From: Clostridiales bacterium COT073_COT-073
GTDB lineage: Bacteria > Bacillota > Clostridia > Lachnospirales > Vallitaleaceae
DNA length: 64,000 nucleotides
Direction: 5' to 3'
NCBI GenBank assembly: GCA_003858485.1
Contig: RQYD01000008.1
Coordinates: 62,001-126,000 of the forward strand
The translations under genes and the position numbers were made by a program. Of this stretch, positions 42,942 to 50,552 are shown in pieces; position 1 is the stretch's first letter; each line of letters begins with the position of its first letter. The notes beneath the pieces are model-generated. The model did not search any database and was not told where the DNA came from. It saw nothing but the letters and a program-made list of their open reading frames with translations.

Positions 42942-44288
42942 TTATTTCAAAATAATACTGTTTACAGATTGAGGCTCCAAGGCAAAATAATATTTCTCTG
43001 CTTCATCATGAAATGCCACGGTATATATCTGCTTAAACGGATTATAAAGTTCCAATACCAAAGAGCGATCGGGATTTTGAAATGCCAACGCATTTCCGGC
43101 AAAAGTTCCTGAAGCCCCAAGTCGTATTGCATCTCTCTGGATACAGGCAGAAAAATGCTTCATCACAAAGTAATCCGGATTAAAAACCGCTTTTCCTTTT
43201 ACCGGATCAATAGTCACCATTGCATTTTGCGGATCTCCCCAGGTACTGACTCCTTCAGGCTCAAGCATAAAATTCCAATAAAGATAACTTTCGGCGCCAT
43301 TGCCAATGTAATGTTTTAACATTGTCCATACATATCTGGCATATTCCCAGGTATTATCTCCAAAGCCACATTCATTTTCCGATTGCATCAGTCTGATTCG
43401 CGGATACCAGCTTTCAAATGTACGCTGCATGGCAATTTTCCCACCCCATTGATAACTTACTCCGGAAATATAACGAAGAGCCTCTTCATCTGCCAAAACT
43501 GTATGCGCAAAAAAATCATAGTCCTCAGTTGCCCATTTATCAAAAATCAGTCGATTAAAATCACAACCCGGCGCATTAATCGTTCCCAACCAAATTTCCG
43601 TATCAAGTCCTGATGCTGATAAAGCCGGGCCTAAATAATCCCTGATAAAATCTCTTAACTCTTCTCCTGTCCACGTACAGGATGGAAATTTTTGATTGGC
43701 TACCGGTTCGTTTTGAACATGTAATTGATGAATTGAAATATTCTGTTCGGCATAAGCTTTAATAAATTTAACCAAATAAGCAGCATAGGCGCTTAAATTT
43801 TCTTCTGTCCAAATCAATTTTCCCCAGTTATATACTGGCGGATTCTTCATCCAGGCCGGCGGACTCCAGGGAGAGGCAAACAGCTTTAGTTCCGGATTAT
43901 AATGCAATGCCTTTTTTATATATGGAATTAAAGCCTGGCTATCACGTTCTAATGAAAAATACTGTAAGCTGTAATCACCTGGAACCTCGTCCAAACTATA
44001 CCAATTAAAAGAATAATCATTTGCTCCAATCGGCAACCGACAAAAATTAAATTTCGCTCCATCCCCTGCCGGCGAAAATAGTTCCGCTAGTAATTTCTCA
44101 CCTTCCCTGGCTAAAAGATGGTTAAATGCTCTCCACCCCAATTCATTAAAGCATGCTCCAAAGCCAAACATTTTTTGATATTTAAGCCCATTCAAGTATA
44201 AATTGGCATCAGCTTTTCCCTCATTACTGACCAATTTCAGAGCCCACTGCGAATGATCATTTGACCATCTCCAGGTACTTTCTTTCAT
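42942..44288 (-). CDS. glycoside hydrolase family 30 enzyme (first of pair)
   Basis: A 448-residue GH30 enzyme: F-G-F-G-A-C-F-N-E-L-G near residue 39, P-W-S-P-P-A-W-M-K near residue 143, the acid/base Glu in H-V-Q-N-E-P-V-A near residue 200 and the nucleophile in M-Q-S-E-N-E-C-G near residue 302. No signal peptide; it acts on sugars after import. A beta-glucoside or beta-xyloside cut is likely. It follows the LacG-type permease by nine bases. Two linked paralogues suggest different linkages of one imported oligosaccharide. Confidence 0.9.
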   Translation of the reverse strand: MKESTWRWSNDHSQWALKLVSNEGKADANLYLNGLKYQKMFGFGACFNELGWRAFNHLLAREGEKLLAELFSPAGDGAKFNFCRLPIGANDYSFNWYSLDEVPGDYSLQYFSLERDSQALIPYIKKALHYNPELKLFASPWSPPAWMKNPPVYNWGKLIWTEENLSAYAAYLVKFIKAYAEQNISIHQLHVQNEPVANQKFPSCTWTGEELRDFIRDYLGPALSASGLDTEIWLGTINAPGCDFNRLIFDKWATEDYDFFAHTVLADEEALRYISGVSYQWGGKIAMQRTFESWYPRIRLMQSENECGFGDNTWEYARYVWTMLKHYIGNGAESYLYWNFMLEPEGVSTWGDPQNAMVTIDPVKGKAVFNPDYFVMKHFSACIQRDAIRLGASGTFAGNALAFQNPDRSLVLELYNPFKQIYTVAFHDEAEKYYFALEPQSVNSIILK

Positions 44289-44297
44289 ATAGCCTCC

Positions 44298-45122
44298 TTA
44301 TTTATCAACTCCAACGGTTAACCCATTAATAATATATTTTGAAAAAAAACAAAATACCAGAATAATTGGGATCACACTTATTGCAATTGCCAAATACATT
44401 GCACCATAATTACTTAAGTACAATCCCTTGATCATAGCTATCATAACTGGCATGGTATACATTTCATTCCTTGTCATAATAATCAGCGGACCAATATAAT
44501 TATTCCAGCTGGCAACAAAATTAAAAATACTCATGGTAAAAACTCCTGGCATAATACAGGGCAAAACAATATGATTAAAAATATATCCTTCCGAACATCC
44601 TTCTATCCTGGCTGCTTCCAACATATTATCCGAAATACTTTGAACAACGATTGCCCGCAAAAAAAATACGGTAGTGGCATTTGCCAGCCCGGGAATAATA
44701 AAGGGCCAATACGAATTCAGTAAACCCAGTCTTAAATTTAAATGATAAAAACCGATCAGGGTTACTTGAGTCGGAATCATCATTGATGCCATCACAATAC
44801 CAAACAAAAATTTTTTCCCGTAAAAATTATATTTGGCAAAACCAAAAGCTGTCATTGCTCCAAAATAGCCGCTTAGTAGTGTATAGGGAATGGTAATACA
44901 TAAACTATTAACAAATCCTCTCCAAATATTGACATGCGACTGCATTGTCAGATAGTTATCTTTTAAAGAATATCCCGGCAAAAGATTTAATTTAGTAACA
45001 ATATCAAAACTATTATGTGTTCCGTTTATAATCATCAGATAAAAAGGCACCAGCGAAACAATAAGTAAAATTATCAAAAACCCATACATCAGCGCCAAAG
45101 AAAAAGTTGGTTTTTTATTCAT
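44298..45122 (-). CDS. sugar ABC transporter permease (MalG/LacG type)
   Basis: A 274-residue permease with about six transmembrane segments; the EAA loop is E-A-A-R-I-E-G-C-S near residue 168. It pairs with the MalF-type permease. Start overlaps that gene's stop by one base (TAATG). No ATPase gene is present in the operon, as in the lpl-type locus; a shared MsmK-like ATPase is likely. Confidence 0.92.
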   Translation of the reverse strand: MNKKPTFSLALMYGFLIILLIVSLVPFYLMIINGTHNSFDIVTKLNLLPGYSLKDNYLTMQSHVNIWRGFVNSLCITIPYTLLSGYFGAMTAFGFAKYNFYGKKFLFGIVMASMMIPTQVTLIGFYHLNLRLGLLNSYWPFIIPGLANATTVFFLRAIVVQSISDNMLEAARIEGCSEGYIFNHIVLPCIMPGVFTMSIFNFVASWNNYIGPLIIMTRNEMYTMPVMIAMIKGLYLSNYGAMYLAIAISVIPIILVFCFFSKYIINGLTVGVDK

Positions 45123-46024
45123 TAATTCATTTCTCCTTTCCTCTCTAACGCCTTAAAGGCAAATGCACTAATTACTGCTATAATAAAGAACAAGCCAACT
45201 GAAATTACTGCCGCATAACCATAATTATGATTTTTAAAACCCTGATTATATAAATACATGGCTGTTGTTAACACCGCCTTGCGCGGATCTCCATTTCCAT
45301 TGGAAAGAGTGGCCGGTACGTCAAATAACTGCATGCCCCCAATCAGAGAAGTGATTCCCAAATAAATAAGTGTTGGTTTAATCAGTGGAATTGTAATATA
45401 AAGATAGGTTTTGGTTTTGCCGGCTCCATCCACCTGAGCCGCATCATATATTCTGGAATCAATGGTGGTAATTCCGGCCATAATAATAACCACAGTATAT
45501 CCAAACCACATCCACCACTGAATATAGGACACCAAACCAGAGGTAAATACCTGACTGTTAAAAAACGAAAAAGGTGCTCCCGGAAATTTAAGAGATACTA
45601 AAATATAATTCATCACCGATTTATTGCCATCAAACAAAAGATTAAATAAAAGTCCAATCGAGGCTGCGGTCACTAAATTGGGTAAATAAAAGACAGCCCT
45701 AAAAAATTTCATTCCTTTTACTTGGTTAAAAGTAAATAACGCGGATAAAAAAAGGGCTGTCAACATTTGCGGAATAAAATTAAAAAGCCAAATCCGAAAC
45801 GAATTCCATAAAGACAGGTAGAATACTTTATCTTGCAAAATTCTCTGAAAATTCTTCCATCCGACATATTTTGCTGCCGATAAGCCATCCCATTTTTGAA
45901 AACTTAAATATAAAGTATACAGCACCGGATATAAGCCAAAAATCAAAAAAGTCAAAAAAAATGGAGTTATAAAAAGATATCCGGCCCATTTTCTGTTATG
46001 ACAATATTTCGTTTTCCTTTTCAT
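45122..46024 (-). CDS. sugar ABC transporter permease (MalF/LacF type)
   Basis: A 300-residue permease with about six transmembrane segments; the EAA loop reads D-A-A-Q-V-D-G-A-G near residue 190. Start set at ATG 46024, with GGGAGGAAG just upstream; the longer frame from 46075 has no ribosome site. It is separated from the receptor gene by 222 bases with a strong hairpin, while the two permeases are tightly coupled. Confidence 0.92.
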   Translation of the reverse strand: MKRKTKYCHNRKWAGYLFITPFFLTFLIFGLYPVLYTLYLSFQKWDGLSAAKYVGWKNFQRILQDKVFYLSLWNSFRIWLFNFIPQMLTALFLSALFTFNQVKGMKFFRAVFYLPNLVTAASIGLLFNLLFDGNKSVMNYILVSLKFPGAPFSFFNSQVFTSGLVSYIQWWMWFGYTVVIIMAGITTIDSRIYDAAQVDGAGKTKTYLYITIPLIKPTLIYLGITSLIGGMQLFDVPATLSNGNGDPRKAVLTTAMYLYNQGFKNHNYGYAAVISVGLFFIIAVISAFAFKALERKGEMN

Positions 46025-46204
46025 ACTTCCTCCCAGAAATAAGTGTCTGCCTTTATAAACTAAGCCTGCACCCATCTTTCAATGATCACGTATTTTACCA
46101 TATTAAAACTTAAAATCAACTGCTTAATACCAATTGGCATGTTACTTCTTTCTCTGTTTTATACTACAAGGTTTTACACAACCAGCGCAAACATTTATTG
46201 ACAA

Positions 46205-46239
46205 TTGTTGTTGGTGAGCAAACTGCCCACCAACAACAA
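46205..46239 (-). terminator. strong hairpin between sugar receptor gene and permease genes
   Basis: TTGTTGTTGGTG (46205-46216) pairs perfectly with CACCAACAACAA (46228-46239), with three more inner pairs. There is little T-run, so it is more likely an mRNA 3' stabiliser or partial stop after the receptor gene, as at 23049. Confidence 0.75.
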
Positions 46240-46246
46240 ACATTCA

Positions 46247-47596
46247 TTATTCAATTGTTAAATCCGGATAAGCATTCTTTACATCTTCCTTAAATTGAGC
46301 AATGGCAGCATCCTTATCTAAAACTCCAGTTGCATAGTCTTTGGTAGTTGACAGAAAAGCGCCATTGATAGTTCCATCATAGCCCGTCATCAAATCAGCC
46401 GGCAGTTTGTTCATTTGCTCATTATAAAATACAAATGGATTCTGACCACCCAGCACCTCTTCGCCTTCTCCTTTAGCTAATGCATGATTGGCAGATTTGA
46501 CTGAAACAAACTCGCCATACTCTGCTCCATAATCTTGCAGTACCTTTGCATTCAAACAGCAATACTCCAGAAATGCCCAGGCTAGTTTTTTATTCGGACT
46601 GTCTTTATAAATCCCCAGCCATGTGCCGCCTTTAACATATGGCACCGGACCTTGACACATTGCCCATTTTCCCTTGGTTGTATTGGCACCCGGTTTAACT
46701 ACAAATTGATATCCCCAAGATGGAAGGACATAGCAAAAAGTATCTTTACTCTCGACTGCGGCAATCCATTCCGGTGCCCATGGATCAACCCCCAAATCAT
46801 ATCCCTTTTCCATAATAATTTTAGCCATATCCATAAACTCCAGCATCGAATCATCGATGATTAATTTATCATCCACTACCCAAGGCTGTTTCCGGTTAGA
46901 AAACTGCATATTAAAAATATCCTGCCAGCTGGCAAACATCTTGATATCTTTGGCTTTTAATTTTTCAGCCACCTTCAACATTTCTTCATTTGTTGCCAGC
47001 ATTGCTCCTACTTCCTGAGGATCATCGGTTCCCAGTGCATCCAGTGCTAAATCACGGCGATACATAATCGAACCCGGACTGGACTGCCAGCTAAGTGCCC
47101 TCAGCACGCCGCCGGCATCGGTACCTACACTCACAATATATTCCCATACATCTTCTGTTTTAGCCTGATACTGTTCTAAACGCAAATCATCCCAATATCC
47201 GGCTTCTACTAAATATTTAACATAATCTGATTCACCTGTAAAAATATCCGGTGCACCTTGCCCACTGGCCAAAGTAGGTGTTAACTTGGCAATAAAATCA
47301 GCATTGGGTACTACTGTAATATTAATGGTAATATCTGGGTAAATTTCATTGAAGCCTTTAACAAAGCGACCTAATTCTTCTCCCGAAGACCAAATTTCAA
47401 GTGTCCCCGATAAGATTTCCGGCTTTTTTTCTGGTTGAGAAGTATTGTCTGTTTTAGAAGTATCGTCTGTACTTTTTTCTGAAGTTGTCGACTTTTCTTT
47501 ATCTGTTGGCGCAGCAGGAGTAGTTGTTTTATTACAAGAAATCAATGTTAAACCAATAACCACTGTCAGAATTAATATCACTATCTTTTTACACAT
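46247..47596 (-). CDS. sugar ABC transporter substrate-binding lipoprotein
   Basis: A 449-residue family-1 receptor with a signal peptide and lipobox L-I-S-C near residue 21, then a long Thr/Ser/Lys-rich linker (residues 23-60), then a MalE-like domain (G-T-L-E-I-W-S-S-G-E-E-L near residue 62; W-Q-S-S-P-G-S-I-M-Y-R-R near residue 170). It binds the oligosaccharide outside the cell for the permeases. AAGGAGG precedes the ATG. The 99-base gap to lacI shows no clear promoter, so transcription probably runs on from lacI. Confidence 0.92.
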   Translation of the reverse strand: MCKKIVILILTVVIGLTLISCNKTTTPAAPTDKEKSTTSEKSTDDTSKTDNTSQPEKKPEILSGTLEIWSSGEELGRFVKGFNEIYPDITINITVVPNADFIAKLTPTLASGQGAPDIFTGESDYVKYLVEAGYWDDLRLEQYQAKTEDVWEYIVSVGTDAGGVLRALSWQSSPGSIMYRRDLALDALGTDDPQEVGAMLATNEEMLKVAEKLKAKDIKMFASWQDIFNMQFSNRKQPWVVDDKLIIDDSMLEFMDMAKIIMEKGYDLGVDPWAPEWIAAVESKDTFCYVLPSWGYQFVVKPGANTTKGKWAMCQGPVPYVKGGTWLGIYKDSPNKKLAWAFLEYCCLNAKVLQDYGAEYGEFVSVKSANHALAKGEGEEVLGGQNPFVFYNEQMNKLPADLMTGYDGTINGAFLSTTKDYATGVLDKDAAIAQFKEDVKNAYPDLTIE

Positions 47597-47695
47597 AATT
47601 TTTCCTCCTTATATAGAAGTATTTTAATACTTATGTTCGTTTCATCCAAAACCTTCGATAATAATTCCCATCATTTGTGTCATATAGATATTAAA

Positions 47696-48667
47696 TCAAT
47701 TTTTAAAACAAACCGAATTTCCCTCCAGTAATACAGGTGCAACTGTCTTTTTTACTGGAGTTTCTCTCCCATTTAAGCGTTCCAGCAATTTTTCAGCAAG
47801 CAACACGCCCAGTTCATAAATAGGCTGTTGAACTGTGGTTAATTGCGGTTTGGCCAGCATTTGATGCCCTAAACCATCAAAACCCATTAAAGAAATATCC
47901 TGCGGAATTAAGTAACCCATGCTTTTTAGTTTGGCCGCTACTCCAATGGCAATCGTATCAGTTGCACAAAAAATTGCAGATACCTTTTGCTTTTTCACTA
48001 TTTCAGCAGTAATCTCTTCTCCGCCATCAACACTATTGGCTGTATAAAACACCAGTTTTGGGTCATAAGTAATTCCGTTTTCAGTCAGCGCTTGCTTATA
48101 TCCCTCCAGACGATCAACTGTATAATCCTTATCCTCAAACACATTTATCATGGCGATCTGTTTATGCCCCTGGACAATTAAATACTCTGTTCCTCGTTTT
48201 GCTCCTAAAACATTATCCACATCAATACAATCAATATCAGGAATCATAGTATGCCCAAATAAAATGATTGGCCGATTTCTATCTTTAGCATATTGTACAA
48301 ATTCCTGAATTTCATTCTTAAGTAATCCCGTCACAATATATCCATCACACACATGTTCCCGTCGGCGATTTCGTAAAATCAAAAAAGAATAATACTGTTC
48401 ACTAAGTACTTGACTGATACCAGCAATCAAGTGCATCACAAAAGGGTTTGATAAATCAATATTTTCCGGAATATATACATCAATAATTCCAGAACGATTG
48501 GTTGCTAAATTTTTAGCTGCCAAATTAGGAGAATATTTTAGTTCCTGCATGACCGCCTCAATTCGCTGCCTGGTCTGATCTTTAACTGCATCCGGATTGT
48601 TTATAACTCTTGACACAGTAATTGGTGAAACTCCAGCTAAATCAGCAACTTCTTTTAATGTAGCCAC
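47696..48667 (-). CDS. LacI-family transcriptional regulator
   Basis: A 323-residue repressor: the N-terminal LacI helix-turn-helix (L-K-E-V-A-D-L-A-G-V-S-P-I-T-V-S-R-V-I-N) and a sugar-binding periplasmic-protein-like domain with I-F-C-A-T-D-T-I-A-I-G near residue 235 and I-S-L-M-G-F-D-G. GTG start with GGAGGG upstream. It probably represses itself and the downstream transporter and GH30 genes through the palindrome at 48690-48709, with the imported sugar as inducer. Confidence 0.94.
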   Translation of the reverse strand: MATLKEVADLAGVSPITVSRVINNPDAVKDQTRQRIEAVMQELKYSPNLAAKNLATNRSGIIDVYIPENIDLSNPFVMHLIAGISQVLSEQYYSFLILRNRRREHVCDGYIVTGLLKNEIQEFVQYAKDRNRPIILFGHTMIPDIDCIDVDNVLGAKRGTEYLIVQGHKQIAMINVFEDKDYTVDRLEGYKQALTENGITYDPKLVFYTANSVDGGEEITAEIVKKQKVSAIFCATDTIAIGVAAKLKSMGYLIPQDISLMGFDGLGHQMLAKPQLTTVQQPIYELGVLLAEKLLERLNGRETPVKKTVAPVLLEGNSVCFKN

Positions 48668-48689
48668 TCTTTCCCTCCTTTCATTTTAA

Positions 48690-48709
48690 AAATGATAGCG
48701 CTATCATTT
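48690..48709. promoter_or_regulatory. LacI-type operator
   Basis: AAATGATAGCGCTATCATTT is a perfect 20-base palindrome with the central CG typical of LacI-family sites. It starts just after the predicted transcription start of lacI, fitting autorepression. No second copy was found in the operon. Confidence 0.85.
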
Positions 48710-48717
48710 CTGATATG

Positions 48718-48746
48718 ATCATAACACAATTATCACAAATTTGCAA
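48718..48746 (-). promoter_or_regulatory. promoter of the lacI-sugar operon
   Basis: Minus-strand TTGCAA (48741-48746), a 17-base spacer and TATGAT (48718-48723), directly upstream of the operator. Confidence 0.7.
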
Positions 48747-48801
48747 TATCCACTCGCTATTGTTTGATAACTTATTCATTCTAAGTAAAATAAAAAAATA
48801 T

Positions 48802-48901
48802 AGAGCTGTTGCAAAATACGAATTTCACACGGATAGGATGGTAAATCACCAGAATTTTACCTTATATCTTGTGTAAAAATCTTCAATTGCAACAGCTCTA
48901 A
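48802..48901. repeat. palindromic intergenic element family 2, copy 2
   Basis: About 100 bases with arms AGAGCTGTTGCA and TGCAACAGCTCT. Its reverse complement shares ACAAGATATAAGGTAAAA and GTATTTTGCAACAG with copy 1. It lies 70 bases past the FAD-oxidoreductase stop, in the 303-base gap 48668-48970. Confidence 0.8.
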
Positions 48902-48970
48902 TGGTTTTAAATCATAATATTTAAAATCCAAAAAACTTTATCATCTGCTCTGTTGTCCGATTTGCAAGGC

Positions 48971-50344
48971 TTATCCCTGCATCTCGGTCATTAGTTCCCG
49001 GGCTACGAAAATGCCGCTGGCCGCAGCCTGGGATAAAGAATGGGTTACTCCTGAAGTGTCACCCAGAACATATAGCCCCTTGACATTGGTTTCTAAATGA
49101 TGATCTACTGCCACATTAGAATTATAGAATTTAACTTCCACCCCATATAGCAAAGTATCTTCATTAGCCGTTCCCGGGGCAATTTTATCAAGTGCATAAA
49201 TCATATCAATAATGGCATCTAATTGACGTTTGGGAATGACCAGACTTAAATCACCCGGCGTTGCATCCAGGGTTGGTCTGGTAAAACATTGGCGCATCCG
49301 ATGTTCATTGCTGCGACGACCTCTTTCCAAATCACCAAAGCGCTGAACCAATACGCCGCCGCCCAGCATATTGCTCAGTCTGGCAATGGATGCACCATAT
49401 TCATTGCTGTCTTTAAACGGCTTGGTAAAATGATTGGACACTAACAGCGCAAAATTGGTATTTTCCGTATGTCTGGCCGGATCAGCATAGCTATGACCAT
49501 TAACTGTCAAAATATCACCATAGTTTTCAACCACCACTTCACCATATGGGTTCATACAGAAAGTCCGGACCTGATCATTATACTTAGCAGTTTTATAGAC
49601 AATTTTACTTTCATAAACCTCATCTGTAATATCCTTAAAAATCAAGGCCGGCAACTCTACCCGCACCCCAATATCAACCCGGTTATTCTCAGTCGGAATC
49701 TCAAATTTTTGGCATAATTTATTGACCCAGCGCGAACCCACCCGACCGGTAGCAACAATTACTTTGTGAGCAGTAAAATTCCCTTTATCGGTAATAACTT
49801 CAAACACATCTTCCTTTTTTTCAATATCCAGAGCGGTTGTTTCAAAGCGAATGTCAACTGCATCTTTGATTTTACGATACATATTTTCGGCAATCACCAA
49901 ATTACGGTCCGTTCCCAAATGACGCACCTGTGCTTCCAGGAGATGCAGATCATGCCGCAGCGCCCTGGCTTTTAAATCACCGGCCGCAGTTGAATACAGT
50001 TTGGCATCTCCACCGCCCATACTCATATTGATGGCATCCACTTCCCACATCAGCTCCATCGCTTTTCCCACACCGATATAATTATGTAAATCACCACCAA
50101 AACTAGTGGTAATATTATACTTTCCATCGGAAAAACTACCGGCTCCAAAAAAACCTTCCATAATATTATAGCGCTTACCCAACTCCTTATCGCCCTTATC
50201 TTTAGCCTCTTTGGCCGCAATTCTGTCTTTTAAGGACAGCCCTTTTTCCAACAGCAAAACCTTAAGCGGTTTTTCTGCCCTGGCCAGTTCATAAGCTGCA
50301 AATGCCCCCGCTGCACCTGCTCCTATAATAATAATATCATACAT
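48971..50344 (-). CDS. FAD-dependent oxidoreductase (COG2509-type dehydrogenase)
   Basis: A 457-residue flavoprotein: N-terminal FAD site I-I-I-G-A-G-A-A-G-A, then G-A-G-S-F-S-D-G-K-Y near residue 68, V-I-V-A-T-G-R-V-G near residue 195 and a C-terminal G-L-Y-V-L-G-D-T-S-G-V near residue 430, as in the uncharacterised FAD-dependent dehydrogenases of Firmicutes. It is cytoplasmic. The electron donor and substrate are unknown. It is single, with the copy E repeat upstream and the family 2 palindrome downstream. Confidence 0.88.
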   Translation of the reverse strand: MYDIIIIGAGAAGAFAAYELARAEKPLKVLLLEKGLSLKDRIAAKEAKDKGDKELGKRYNIMEGFFGAGSFSDGKYNITTSFGGDLHNYIGVGKAMELMWEVDAINMSMGGGDAKLYSTAAGDLKARALRHDLHLLEAQVRHLGTDRNLVIAENMYRKIKDAVDIRFETTALDIEKKEDVFEVITDKGNFTAHKVIVATGRVGSRWVNKLCQKFEIPTENNRVDIGVRVELPALIFKDITDEVYESKIVYKTAKYNDQVRTFCMNPYGEVVVENYGDILTVNGHSYADPARHTENTNFALLVSNHFTKPFKDSNEYGASIARLSNMLGGGVLVQRFGDLERGRRSNEHRMRQCFTRPTLDATPGDLSLVIPKRQLDAIIDMIYALDKIAPGTANEDTLLYGVEVKFYNSNVAVDHHLETNVKGLYVLGDTSGVTHSLSQAAASGIFVARELMTEMQG

Positions 50345-50403
50345 AGCATCCTCCCCATAATGATGTCCTTTTCAATCAATCCTAAGCTGCCACGCCTTCC
50401 GTC

Positions 50404-50495
50404 AATTTCCCCGCTGTTTGCTCGCCGGCCCATCCTCTCGCCACTTTTGGCACAAGCCGGTTTGCGGCACATCCCCAAAAACATGGGAAAATTAA
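50404..50495. repeat. dispersed element family 1, copy E (short)
   Basis: Its right end, read in reverse, is AATTTTCCCATGTTTTTGGG, like the start of copy D (AAATTTCCCACCGTCTTTTG). It contains CCGGCCCATCC and CGCAAACCGGC-like parts. It lies between the C39-like lipoprotein and FAD genes. Confidence 0.5.
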
Positions 50496-50552
50496 GTTAT
50501 CATCACTTATTCTAATTTTAAGTATAGCGGAAACAGGCAATTTTTTCAAGCC

